64,000 bases of DNA from Bombus terrestris. Lineage: Eukaryota; Arthropoda; Insecta; Hymenoptera; Apidae. The DNA lies in NCBI RefSeq assembly GCF_910591885.1, contig NW_025963626.1:62001-126000 (forward strand). The letters run 5' to 3'. Under the pieces are notes generated by a model, which worked only from the letters and a program-made list of their open reading frames with translations, had not been told where the DNA came from and did not search any database. Below, in pieces: positions 11,511-24,400 of the stretch (the stretch's first letter is position 1; each line of letters opens with the position of its first letter). Position numbers and translations under genes: made by a program.

Positions 11511-14000
11511 CCACGTTGTCCCACGTTGTCCCACGTTGTCCCACGGTGTCCAACGATGTCCAACGGTGTCCAACGGTGTCCCACGTTGTCCCACGTTGTC
11601 CCACGTTGTCCCACGTTGTCCCACGTTGTCCCACGTTGTCCCACGTTGTCCCACGTTGTCCAACGATGTCCAACGGTGTCCCACGTTGTCCCACGTTGTG
11701 CCACGTTGTCCCACGTTGTCCCACGTTGTCCCACGTTGTCCCACGTTGTCCCACGTTGTCCCACGTTGTCCCACGTTGTCCCACGTTGTCCCACGTTGTC
11801 CCACGTTGTCCCACCTTGTCCCACGTTGTCCCACGTTGTCCGACGATGTCCAACGGTGTCCCACGTTGTCCCACGTTGTTCCATGGTTTCCCACGTTGTC
11901 CCACGTTGTCCCACGTTGTCCCACGGTGTCCAACGATGTCCAACGGTGTCCAACGATGTCCAACGATGTCCAACGGTGTCCCACGATGTCCAACGATGTC
12001 CAACGATGTCCAACGGTGTCCAACGGTGTCCAACGGTGTCCCACGATGTCCAACGATGTCCAACGATGTCCCACGTTGTCCCACGTTGTCCCACGTTGTC
12101 CCACGTTGTCCCACGTTGTCCCACGTTGTCCCACGTTGTCCCACGTTGTCCCACGTTGTCCCACGTTGTCCAACGATGTCCAACGGTGTCCCACGTTGTC
12201 CCACGTTGTTCCATGGTTTCCCACGTTGTCCCACGTTGTCCCACGTTGTCCCACGGTGTCCAACGATGTCCAACGGTGTCCAACGGTGTCCCACGTTGTC
12301 CCACGTTGTCCCACGGTGTCCAACGATGTCCAACGGTGTCCCACGTTGTCCAACGATGTCCAACGGTGTCCCACGTTGTCCCACGTTGTCCCACGTTGTC
12401 CCACGTTGTCCCACGGTGTCCAACGATGTCCAACGGTGTCCAGCGATGTCCAACGGTGTCCCACGTTGTCCCACGTTTTCCCACGTTGTCCCACGTTGTC
12501 CCACGGTGTCCAACGATGTCCAACGATGTCCAACGGTGTCCCACGTTGTCCCACGTTGTTCCATGGTTTCCCACGTTGTCCCACGTTGTCCCACGTTGTC
12601 CCACGGTGTCCAACGATGTCCAACGGTGTCCAACGGTGTCCAACGGTGTCCAACGGTGTCCCACGGTGTCCAACGGTGTCCCACGTTGTCCCACGTTGTC
12701 CCACGTTGTCCCACGTTGTCCCACGTTGTCCCACGTTGTCCCACGTTGTCCGACGATGTCCAACGGTGTCCCACGTTGTCCCACGTTGTTCCATGGTTTC
12801 CCACGTTGTCCCACGTTGTTCCATGGTTTCCCACGTTGTCCCACGTTGTCCCACGTTGTCCCACGGTGTCCAACGATGTCCAACGGTGTCCAACGATGTC
12901 CAACGATGTCCAACGGTGTCCCACGATGTCCAACGATGTCCAACGATGTCCAACGGTGTCCAACGGTGTCCAACGGTGTCCCACGGTGTCCAACGGTGTC
13001 CCACGTTGTCCCACGTTGTCCCACGTTGTCCCACGTTGTCCCACGATGTCCCACGTTGTCCAACGGTGTCCAACGGTGTCCAACGATGTCCAACGATGTC
13101 CAACGGTGTCCCACGATGTCCAACGATGTCCAACGATGTCCAACGGTGTCCCACGTTGTCCCACGTTGTCCCACCTTGTCCCACGTTGTCCCACGTTGTC
13201 CGACGATGTCCAACGGTGTCCCACGTTGTCCCACGTTGTTCCATGGTTTCCCACGTTGTCCCACGTTGTCCCACGTTGTCCCACGGTGTCCAACGATGTC
13301 CAACGGTGTCCAACGATGTCCAACGATGTCCAACGGTGTCCCACGATGTCCAACGATGTCCAACGATGTCCAACGGTGTCCAACGGTGTCCAACGGTGTC
13401 CCACGATGTCCAACGATGTCCAACGATGTCCCACGTTGTCCCACGTTGTCCCACGTTGTCCCACGTTGTCCCACGATGTCCCACGTTGTCCCACGTTGTC
13501 CCACGTTGTCCCACGTTGTCCCACGTTGTCCCACGTTGTCCCACGTTGTCCCACGTTGTCCCACGTTGTCCCACGGTGCCCAACGATGTCCAACGGTGTC
13601 CAGCGATGTCCAACGGTGTCCCACGTTGTCCCACGTTTTCCCACGTTGTCCCACGTTGTCCCACGGTGTCCAACGATGTCCAACGATGTCCAACGGTGTC
13701 CCACGTTGTCCCACGTTGTTCCATGGTTTCCCACGTTGTCCCACGTTGTCCCACGTTGTCCCACGTTGTCCCACGGTGTCCAACGATGTCCAACGGTGTC
13801 CAACGGTGTCCAACGGTGTCCAACGGTGTCCCACGTTGTCCCACGTTGTCCCACGTTGTCCCACGATGTCCCACGTTGTCCCACGTTGTCCCACGTTGTC
13901 CCACGTTGTCCCACGATGTCCCACGTTGTCCCACGTTGTCCCACGTTGTCCCACGTTGTCCGACGTTGTCCCACGTTGTCCCACGTTGTCCCACGTTGTC
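11511..14000. repeat. 3.05-kb higher-order repeat, copy 3, rearranged and shorter
   Basis: From 12,211 on the markers match copy 2 at an offset of exactly 2,490 bp: ccatggtttc 12,211, 12,561, 12,791, 12,821, 13,241 and 13,721, ccaccttgtc 13,171, ccacggtgcc 13,571, cgacgttgtc 13,961. The first part is scrambled. ccacgttgtg is at 11,691 as expected, but ccaccttgtc at 11,811 and ccatggtttc at 11,881 come from a part that lies later in copies 1 and 2. An unequal exchange that deleted about 0.55 kb explains this arrangement. Confidence 0.85.
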
Positions 14001-14030
14001 CCACGTTGTCCCACGTTGTCCCACGTTGTC

Positions 14031-14420
14031 CCACGGTGTCCAACGATGTCCAACGGTGTCCAACGGTGTCCCACGTTGTCCCACGTTGTCCCACGTTGTC
14101 CCACGTTGTCCCACGTTGTCCCACGTTGTCCCACGTTGTCCCACGTTGTCCAACGATGTCCAACGGTGTCCCACGTTGTCCCACGTTGTGCCACGTTGTC
14201 CCACGTTGTCCCACGTTGTCCCACGTTGTCCCACGTTGTCCCACGTTGTCCCACGTTGTCCCACGTTGTCCCACGTTGTCCCACGTTGTCCCACGTTGTC
14301 CCACGATGTCCCACGTTGTCCCACGTTGTCACACGTTGTCCCACGTTGTCCCACGTTGTCCCACGTTGTCCCACGTTGTCCCACGTTGTCCCACGTTGTC
14401 CCACGTTGTCCCACGTTGTC
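14031..14420. repeat. 390-bp local tandem duplication, copy 1
   Basis: Contains Q 14,031, ccacgttgtg 14,181, U 14,301 and acacgttgtc 14,331. The last unit is found only here and in the adjacent copy. Its GTCACA junction creates a stop codon on the - strand, which is why open frames on that strand break here. Confidence 0.9.
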
Positions 14421-14820
14421 CCACGGTGTCCAACGATGTCCAACGGTGTCCAACGGTGTCCCACGTTGTCCCACGTTGTCCCACGTTGTCCCACGTTGTC
14501 CCACGTTGTCCCACGTTGTCCCACGTTGTCCCACGTTGTCCAACGATGTCCAACGGTGTCCCACGTTGTCCCACGTTGTGCCACGTTGTCCCACGTTGTC
14601 CCACGTTGTCCCACGTTGTCCCACGTTGTCCCACGTTGTCCCACGTTGTCCCACGTTGTCCCACGTTGTCCCACGTTGTCCCACGTTGTCCCACGTTGTC
14701 CCACGATGTCCCACGTTGTCCCACGTTGTCACACGTTGTCCCACGTTGTCCCACGTTGTCCCACGTTGTCCCACGTTGTCCCACGTTGTCCCACGTTGTC
14801 CCACGTTGTCCCACGTTGTC
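14421..14820. repeat. 390-400-bp local tandem duplication, copy 2
   Basis: Q 14,421, ccacgttgtg 14,571, U 14,701 and acacgttgtc 14,731 repeat the preceding copy at +390, then +400 after one extra P unit. The private acacgttgtc unit shows that the doublet arose after that mutation. Confidence 0.9.
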
Positions 14821-14830
14821 CCACGTTGTC

Positions 14831-17800
14831 CCACGGTGTCCAACGGTGTCCCACGATGTCCCACGTTCTCCCACGTTGTCCCACGTTGTCCCACGTTGTC
14901 CCACGTTGTCCCACGTTGTCCCACGGTGTCCAACGATGTCCAACGATGTCCAACGGTGTCCCACGTTGTCCCACGTTGTCCCATGGTTTCCCACGTTGTC
15001 CCACGTTGTCCCACGTTGTCCCACGGTGTCCAACGATGTCCAACGGTGTCCAACGGTGTCCAACGGTGTCCAACGGTGTCCCACGTTGTCCCACGTTGTC
15101 CCACGTTGTCCCACGTTGTCCCACGATGTCCCACGTTGTCCCACGTTGTCCCACGTTGTCCCACGATGTCCCACGTTGTCCCACGTTGTCCCACGTTGTC
15201 CCACGTTGTCCCACGATGTCCCACGTTGTCCCACGTTGTCCCACGTTGTCCCACGTTGTCCCACGGTGTCCAACGATGTCCAACGGTGTCCAACGGTGTC
15301 CCACGGTGTCCAACGGTGTCCCACGTTGTCCCACGTTGTCCCACGTTGTCCCACGTTGTCCCACGTTGTCCCACGATGTCCCACGTTGTCCCACGTTGTC
15401 CGACGTTGTCCCACGTTGTCCCACGTTGTCCCACGTTGTCCCACGGTGTCCAACGATGTCCAACGATGTCCAACGGTGTCCCACGTTGTCCCACGTTGTT
15501 CCATGGTTTCCCACGTTGTCCCACGTTGTCCCACGTTGTCCCACGGTGTCCAACGATGTCCAACGGTGTCCAACGGTGTCCAACGGTGTCCAACGGTGTC
15601 CCACGTTGTCCCACGTTGTCCCACGTTGTCCCACGTTGTCCCACGTTGTCCCACGATGTCCCACGTTGTCCCACGTTGTCCCACGTTGTCCCACGGTGTC
15701 CAACGGTGTCCCACGATGTCCCACGTTCTCCCACGTTGTCCCACGTTGTCCCACGTTGTCCCACGTTGTCCCACGTTGTCCCACGGTGTCCAACGATGTA
15801 CAACGATGTCCAACGGTGTCCCACGTTGTCCCACGTTGTTCCATGGTTTCCCACGTTGTCCCACGTTGTCCCACGTTGTCCCACGGTGTCCAACGATGTC
15901 CAACGGTGTCCAACGGTGTCCAACGGTGTCCAACGGTGTCCCACGTTGTCCCACGTTGTCCCACGTTGTTCCATGGTTTCCCACGTTGTCCCACGTTGTC
16001 CCACGTTGTCCCACGGTGTCCAACGATGTCCAACGGTGTCCAACGATGTCCAACGGTGTCCCACGTTGTCCAACGGTGTCCCACGTTGTCCCACGTTGTC
16101 CCACGTTGTCCCACGTTGTCCCACGATGTCCCACGTTGTCCCACGTTGTCCCACGTTGTCCCACGTTGTCCCACGTTGTCCCACGTTGTCCCACGTTGTC
16201 CCACGTTGTCCCACGTTGTCCCACGTTGTCCCACGTTGTCCCACGGTGTCCAACGATGTCCAACGGTGTCCAACGGTGTCCCACGGTGTCCAACGGTGTC
16301 CCACGTTGTCCCACGTTGTCCCACGTTGTCCCACGTTGTCCCACGTTGTCCCACGTTGTCCCACGTTGTCCAACGATGTCCAACGGTGTCCCACGTTGTC
16401 CCACGTTGTTCCATGGTTTCCCACGTTGTCCCACGTTGTCCCACGTTGTCCCACGGTGTCCAACGATGTCCAACGGTGTCCCACGTTGTCCCACGTTGTC
16501 CCACGTTGTCCCACGTTGTCCCACGTTGTCCCACGATGTCCCACGTTGTCCCACGTTGTCCCACGTTGTCCCACGTTGTCCCACGTTGTCCCACGTTGTC
16601 CCACGTTGTCCCACGTTGTCCCACGGTGTCCAACGGTGTCCAACGATGTCCAACGTTGTCCCACGTTGTCCCACGTTGTCCCACGTTGTCCCACGATGTC
16701 CCACGTTGTCCCACGTTGTCCCACGTTGTCCCACGTTGTCCCACGTTGTCCCACGTTGTCCCACGTTGTCCCACGTTGTCCCACGTTGTCCCACGTTGTC
16801 CCACGGTGTCCAACGATGTCCAACGGTGTCCAGCGATGTCCAACGGTGTCCCACGTTGTCCCACGTTGTCCCACGTTGTCCCACGTTGTCCCACGTTGTC
16901 CCACGGTGTCCAACGACGTCCAACGGTGTCCAACGATGTCCCACGTTGTCCCACGTTGTCCCACGTTGTCCCACGTTGTCCCACGATGTCCCACGTTGTC
17001 CCACGTTGTCCCACGTTGTCCCACGTTGTCCCACGTTGTCCCACGTTGTCCCACGTTGTCCCACGTTGTCCCACGTTGTCCCACGTTGTCCCACGTTGTC
17101 CCACGTTGTCCCACGGTGTCCAACGATGTCCAACGGTGTCCAACGGTGTCCCACGGTGTCCAACGGTGTCCCACGTTGTCCCACGTTGTCCCACGTTGTC
17201 CCACGTTGTCCCACGTTGTCCCACGTTGTCCAACGATGTCCAACGGTGTCCCACGTTGTCCCACGTTGTTCCATGGTTTCCCACGTTGTCCCACGTTGTC
17301 CCACGTTGTCCCACGTTGTCCCACGTTGTCCCACGGTGTCCCACGGTGTCCAACGATGTCCCACGGTGTCCCACGTTGTCCCACGTTGTCCCACGTTGTC
17401 CCACGTTGTCCCACGTTGTCCCACGTTGTTCCATGGTTTCCCACGTTGTCCCACGTTGTCCCACGGTGTCCAACGATGTCCAACGGTGTCCAACGGTGTC
17501 CAACGGTGTCCAACGGTGTCCCACGTTGTCCCACGTTGTCCCACGTTGTCCCACGGTGTCCAACGATGTCCAACGGTGTCCCACGTTGTCCCACGTTGTC
17601 CCACGTTGTCCCACGTTGTCCCACGTTGTCCCACGATGTCCCACGTTGTCCCACGTTGTCCCACGTTGTCCCACGTTGTCCCGCGTTGTCCCACGTTGTC
17701 CCACGTTGTCCCACGTTGTCCCACGTTGTCCCACGTTGTCCCACGTTGTCCCACGTTGTCCCACGTTGTCCCACGTTGTCCCACGTTGTCCCACGGTGTC

Positions 17801-18600
17801 CAACGGTGTCCAACGATGTCCAACGTTGTCCCACGTTGTCCCACGTTGTCCCACGTTGTCCCACGATGTCCCACGTTGTCCCACGTTGTCCCACGTTGTC
17901 CCACGGTGTCCAACGATGTCCAACGGTGTCCAACGGTGTCCAACGGTGTCCAACGGTGTCCCACGTTGTCCCACGTTGTCCCACGTTGTCCCACGGTGTC
18001 CAACGACGTCCAACGGTGTCCAGCGATGTCCAACGGTGTCCCACGTTGTCCCACGTTGTCCCACGTTGTCCCACGTTGTCCCACGTTGTCCCACGATGTC
18101 CCACGTTGTCCCACGTTGTCCCACGTTGTCCCACGTTGTCCCACGTTGTCCCACGTTGTCCCACGGTGTCCAACGATGTCCAACGGTGTCCAACGGTGTC
18201 CAACGGTGTCCAACGATGTCCAACGATGTCCAACGATGTCCAACGGTGTCAAACGATGTCCAACGATGTCCAACGGTGTCCCACGATGTCCAACGATGTC
18301 CAACGATGTCCAACGGTGTCCAACGATGTCCAACGGTGTCCAACGATGTCCAACGATGTCCAACGGTGTCCCACGATGTCCAACGATGTCCAACGATGTC
18401 CAACGGTGTCCAACGGTGTCCAACGGTGTCCCACTGTGTCCAACGGTGTCCCACGTTGTCCCACGTTGTCCCACGTTGTCCCACGTTGTCCCACGATGTC
18501 CCACGTTGTCCAACGGTGTCCAACGGTGTCCAACGATGTCCAACGATGTCCAACGGTGTCCCACGATGTCCAACGATGTCCAACGATGTCCAACGGTGTC
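14831..18600. repeat. 6.5-6.9-kb-offset block, copy 1
   Basis: Markers: ccacgttctc 14,861 and 15,721; ccatggtttc 14,981, 15,501, 15,841, 15,971, 16,411, 17,271 and 17,431; ccgcgttgtc 17,681; caacgttgtc 17,821; cagcgatgtc 18,021; ccactgtgtc 18,431. Partners lie 6,450-6,910 bp downstream in the same order. A second recurrent cassette is visible: ccacgttctc followed 120 bp later by ccatggtttc. Private changes include caacgatgta at 15,791 and caacgacgtc at 16,911 and 18,001. At 14,981 ccatggtttc follows a plain P unit, an exception to its usual ttgtt partner. Confidence 0.82.
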
Positions 18601-19760
18601 CCACGTTGTCCCACGTTGTCCCACGTTGTCCCACGTTGTCCCACGTTGTCCCACGGTGTCCAACGATGTCCAACGGTGTCCCACGTTGTCCAACGGTGTC
18701 CCACGTTGTCCCACGTTGTCCCACGTTGTCCCACGTTGTCCCACGTTGTCCCACGTTGTCCCACGTTGTCCCACGTTGTCCCACGGTGTCCAACGATGTC
18801 CAACGGTGTCCAACGGTGTCCAACGGTGTCCAACGATGTCCAACGATGTCCAACGATGTCCAACGGTGTCCAACGATGTCCAACGATGTCCAACGGTGTC
18901 CCACGATGTCCAACGATGTCCAACGATGTCCAACGATGTCCAACGGTGTCCCACGTTGTCCCACGTTGTCCCACGTTGTCCCACGTTGTCCCACGTTGTC
19001 CCACGGTGTCCAACGATGTCCAACGGTGTCCAACGGTGTCCCACGGTGTCCAACGGTGTCCCACGTTGTCCCACGTTGTCCCACGTTGTCCCACGTTGTC
19101 CCACGTTGTCCCACGATGTCCCACGTTGTCCCACGTTGTCCCACGTTGTCCCACGTTGTCCCACGTTGTCCCACGTTGTCCCACGGTGTCCAACGATGTC
19201 CAACGGTGTCCAACGGTGTCCAACGGTGTCCAACGATGTCCAACGATGTCCAACGATGTCCCACGTTGTCCAACGGTGTCCCACGTTGTCCCACGTTGTC
19301 CCACGTTGTCCCACGTTGTCCCACGTTGTCCCACGTTGTCCCACGTTGTCCCACGTTGTCCCACGTTGTCCCACGTTGTCCCACGTTGTCCCACGTTGTC
19401 CCACGTTGTCCCACGTTGTCCCACGGTGTCCAACGATGTCCAACGGTGTCCAACGGTGTCCCACGGTGTCCAACGGTGTCCCACGTTGTCCCACGTTGTC
19501 CCACGTTGTCCCACGTTGTCCCACGTTGTCCCACGTTGTCCAACGATGTCCAACGGTGTCCCACGTTGTCCCACGTTGTTCCATGGTTTCCCACGTTGTC
19601 CCACGTTGTCCCACGTTGTCCCACGTTGTCCCACGTTGTCCCACGGTGTCCCACGGTGTCCAACGATGTCCAACGGTGTCCCACGTTGTCCCACGTTGTC
19701 CCACGTTGTCCCACGTTGTCCCACGTTGTCCCACGTTGTCCCACGTTGTCCCACGTTGTC
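17791..19760. repeat. 10.35-kb-offset block, copy 1
   Basis: Overlaps the end of the previous block type. Shared markers with 28,101-30,120: caacgttgtc 17,821, cagcgatgtc 18,021, aaacgatgtc 18,251, ccactgtgtc 18,431 and ccatggtttc 19,581. The unit aaacgatgtc was seen only here and in the partner copy. It contains an R/S-rich island (18,191-18,600) and a second R/S stretch (18,811-18,950). Confidence 0.88.
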
Positions 19761-21420
19761 CCACGTTGTCCCACGTGGTCCCACGTTGTCCCACGTTGTC
19801 CCACGGTGTCCAACGATGTCCAACGGTGTCCCACGTTGTCCAACGGTGTCCCACGTTGTCCCACGTTGTCCCACGTTGTCCCACGTTGTCCCACGTTGTC
19901 CCACGTTGTCCCACGTGGTCCCACGTTGTCCCACGTTCTCCCACGTTGTCCCACGTTGTCCCACGTTGTCCCACGGTGTCCAACGATGTCCAACGGTGTC
20001 CCACGTTGTCCCACGTTGTCCCACGTTGTCCCACGGTGTCCAACGATGTCCAACGGTGTCCAACGGTGTCCCACGGTGTCCAACGGTGTCCCACGTTGTC
20101 CCACGTTGTCCCACGTTGTCCCACGTTGTCCCACGTTGTCCCACGATGTCCCACGTTGTCCCACGTTGTCCCACGTTGTCCCACGTTGTCCCACGTTGTC
20201 CCACGTTGTCCCACGGTGTCCAACGATGTCCAACGGTGTCCAACGGTGTCCAACGGTGTCCAACGGTGTCCAACGATGTCCAACGATGTCCAACGATGTC
20301 CAACGGTGTCCAACGATGTCCAACGATGTCCAACGGTGTCCCACGATGTCCAACGATGTCCAACGATGTCCAACGATGTCCAACGGTGTCCCACGTTGTC
20401 CCACGTTGTCCCACGTTGTCCCACGTTGTCCCACGTTGTCCCACGGTGTCCAACGATGTCCAACGGTGTCCCACGTTGTCCAACGGTGTCCCACGTTGTC
20501 CCACGTTGTCCCACGTTGTCCCACGTTGTCCCACGTTGTCCCACGTTGTCCCACGTTGTCCCACGTTGTCCCACGTTGTCCCACGTTGTCCCACGTTGTC
20601 CCACGTTGTCCCACGTTGTCCCACGGTGTCCAACGATGTCCAACGGTGTCCAACGGTGTCCCACGGTGTCCTACGGTGTCCCACGTTGTCCCACGTTGTC
20701 CCACGTTGTCCCACGTTGTCCCACGTTGTCCCACGTTGTCCAACGATGTCCAACGGTGTCCCACGTTGTCCCACGTTGTTCCATGGTTTCCCACGTTGTC
20801 CCACGTTGTCCCACGTTGTCCCACGTTGTCCCACGTTGTCCCACGGTGTCCAACGATGTCCAACGGTGTCCAGCGATGTCCAACGGTGTCCCACGTTGTC
20901 CCACGTTTTCCCACGTTGTCCCACGTTGTCCCACGGTGTCCAACGATGTCCAACGATGTCCAACGGTGTCCCACGTTGTCCCACGTTGTTCCATGGTTTC
21001 CCACGTTGTCCCACGTTGTCCCACGTTGTCCCACGGTGTCCAACGATGTCCAACGGTGTCCAACGGTGTCCAACGGTGTCCAACGGTGTCCCACGTTGTC
21101 CCACGTTGTCCCACGTTGTCCCACGATGTCCCACGTTGTCCCACGTTGTCCCACGTTGTCCCACGTTGTCCCACGATGTCCCACGTTGTCCCACGTTGTC
21201 CCACGTTGTCCCACGTTGTCCGAAGTTGTCCCACGTTGTCCCACGTTGTCCCACGTTGTCCCACGTTGTCCCACGTTGTCCCACGTTGTCCCACGGTGTC
21301 CAACGATGTCCAACGGTGTCCAACGGTGTCCCACGTTGTCCCACGTTGTCCCACGTTGTCCCACGTTGTCCCACGTTGTCCCACGTTGTCCCACGTTGTC
21401 CCACGTTGTCCCACGTTGTC
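19761..21420. repeat. Array interval with CACGTG units and one 130-bp cassette
   Basis: No gene. It holds ccacgtggtc at 19,771 and 19,911, ccacgttctc 19,931, an R/S island near 20,231-20,400, the private unit ctacggtgtc at 20,671, ccatggtttc 20,781, a full 130-bp cassette at 20,871-21,000, and cgaagttgtc at 21,221. Confidence 0.88.
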
Positions 21421-24400
21421 CCACGGTGTCCAACGGTGTCCCACGATGTCCCACGTTCTCCCACGTTGTCCCACGTTGTCCCACGTTGTCCCACGTTGTC
21501 CCACGTTGTCCCACGGTGTCCAACGATGTCCAACGATGTCCAACGGTGTCCCACGTTGTCCCACGTTGTTCCATGGTTTCCCACGTTGTCCCACGTTGTC
21601 CCACGTTGTCCCACGGTGTCCAACGATGTCCAACGGTGTCCAACGGTGTCCAACGGTGTCCAACGGTGTCCCACGTTGTCCCACGTTGTCCCACGTTGTC
21701 CCACGTTGTCCCACGTTGTCCCACGTTGTCCCACGATGTCCCACGTTGTCCCACGTTGTCCCACGTTGTCCCACGATGTCCCACGTTGTCCCACGTTGTC
21801 CCACGTTGTCCCACGTTGTCCCACGATGTCCCACGTTGTCCCACGTTGTCCCACGTTGTCCCACGTTGTCCCACGGTGTCCAACGATGTCCAACGGTGTC
21901 CAACGATGTCCAACGATGTCCAACGGTGTCCCACGTTGTCCCACGTTGTTCCATGGTTTCCCACGTTGTCCCACGTTGTCCCACGTTGTCCCACGGTGTC
22001 CAACGATGTCCAACGGTGTCCAACGGTGTCCAACGGTGTCCAACGGTGTCCCACGTTGTCCCACGTTGTCCCACGTTGTCCCACGTTGTCCCACGTTGTC
22101 CCACGATGTCCCACGTTGTCCCACGTTGTCCCACGTTGTCCCACGGTGTCCAACGGTGTCCCACGATGTCCCACGTTCTCCCACGTTGTCCCACGTTGTC
22201 CCACGTTGTCCCACGTTGTCCCACGTTGTCCCACGGTGTCCAACGATGTCCAACGATGTCCAACGGTGTCCCACGTTGTCCCACGTTGTTCCATGGTTTC
22301 CCACGTTGTCCCACGTTGTCCCACGTTGTCCCACGGTGTCCAACGATGTCCAACGGTGTCCAACGGTGTCCAACGGTGTCCAACGGTGTCCCACGTTGTC
22401 CCACGTTGTCCCACGTTGTTCCATGGTTTCCCATGTTGTCCCACGTTGTCCCACGTTGTCCCACGGTGTCCAACGATGTCCAACGGTGTCCAACGGTGTC
22501 CAACGGTGTCCAACGGTGTCCCACGTTGTCCCACGTTGTCCCACGTTGTCCCACGTTGTCCCACGTTGTCCCACGTTGTCCCACGTTGTCCCACGTGGTC
22601 CCACGTTGTCCCACGTTGTCCCACGGTGTCCAACGATGTCCAACGGTGTCCCACGTTGTCCAACGGTGTCCCACGTTGTCCCACGTTGTCCCACGTTGTC
22701 CCACGTTGTCCCACGATGTCCCACGTTGTCCCACGTTGTCCCACGTTGTCCCACGTTGTCCCACGTTGTCCCACGTTGTCCCACGTTGTCCCACGTTGTC
22801 CCACGTTGTCCCACGTTGTCCCACGTTGTCCCACGGTGTCCAACGATGTCCAACGGTGTCCAACGGTGTCCCACGGTGTCCAACGGTGTCCCACGTTGTC
22901 CCACGTTGTCCCACGTTGTCCCACGTTGTCCCACGTTGTCCCACGTTGTCCCACGTTGTCCAACGATGTCCAACGGTGTCCCACGTTGTCCCACGTTGTT
23001 CCATGGTTTCCCACGTTGTCCCACGTTGTCCCACGTTGTCCCACGTTGTCCCACGTTGTCCCACGTTGTCCCACGTTGTCCCACGTTGTCCCACGTTGTC
23101 CCACGTTGTCCCACGTTGTCCCACGTTGTCCCACGTTGTCCCACGTTGTCCCACGTTGTCCCACGGTGTCCAACGATGTCCAACGGTGTCCAACGGTGTC
23201 CCACGGTGTCCAACGATGTCCAACGGTGTCCCACGTTGTCCAACGGTGTCCCACGTTGTCCCACGTTGTCCCACGTTGTCCCACGTTGTCCCACGATGTC
23301 CCACGTTGTCCCACGATGTCCCACGTTGACCCACGTTGTCCCACGTTGTCCCACGTTGTCCCACGTTGTCCCACGTTGTCCCACGTTGTCCCACGTTGTC
23401 CCACGTTGTCCCACGTTGTCCCACGTTGTCCCACGTTGTCCCACGTTGTCCCACGTTGTCCCACGGTGTCCAACGGTGTCCAACGATGTCCAACGTTGTC
23501 CCACGTTGTCCCACGTTGTCCCACGTTGTCCCACGATGTCCCACGTTGTCCCACGTTGTCCCACGTTGTCCCACGTTGTCCCACGTTGTCCCACGTTGTC
23601 CCACGTTGTCCCACGTTGTCCCACGTTGTCCCACGTTGTCCCACGTTGTCCCACGTTGTCCCACGGTGTCCAACGATGTCCCACGGTGTCCAACGGTGTC
23701 CCACGGTGTCCAACGGTGTCCCACGTTGTCCCACGTTGTCCCACGTTGTCCCACGTTGTCCCACGTTGTCCCACGTTGTCCAACGATGTCCAACGGTGTC
23801 CCACGTTGTCCCACGTTGTTCCATGGTTTCCCACGTTGTCCCACGTTGTCCCACGTTGTCCCACGTTGTCCCACGTTGTCCCACGGTGTCCCACGGTGTC
23901 CAACGATGTCCAACGGTGTCCCACGTTGTCCCACGTTGTCCCACGTTGTCCCACGTTGTCCCACGTTGTCCCACGTTGTCCCACGTTGTCCCACGTTGTC
24001 CCACGTTGTCCCACGTTGTCCCACGTGGTCCCACGTTGTCCCACGTTGTCCCACGGTGTCCAACGATGTCCAACGGTGTCCCACGTTGTCCAACGGTGTC
24101 CCACGTTGTCCCACGTTGTCCCACGTTGTCCCACGTTGTCCCACGATGTCCCACGTTGTCCCACGTTGTCCCACGTTGTCCCACGTTGTCCCACGTTGTC
24201 CCACGTTGTCCCACGTTGTCCCACGTTGTCCCACGTTGTCCAACGATGTCCAACGGTGTCCCACGTTGTCCCACGTTGTTCCATGGTTTCCCACGTTGTC
24301 CCACGTTGTCCCACGGTGTCCAACGATGTCCAACGGTGTCCAACGGTGTCCAACGGTGTCCAACGGTGTCCCACGTTGTCCCACGTTGTCCCACGTTGTC

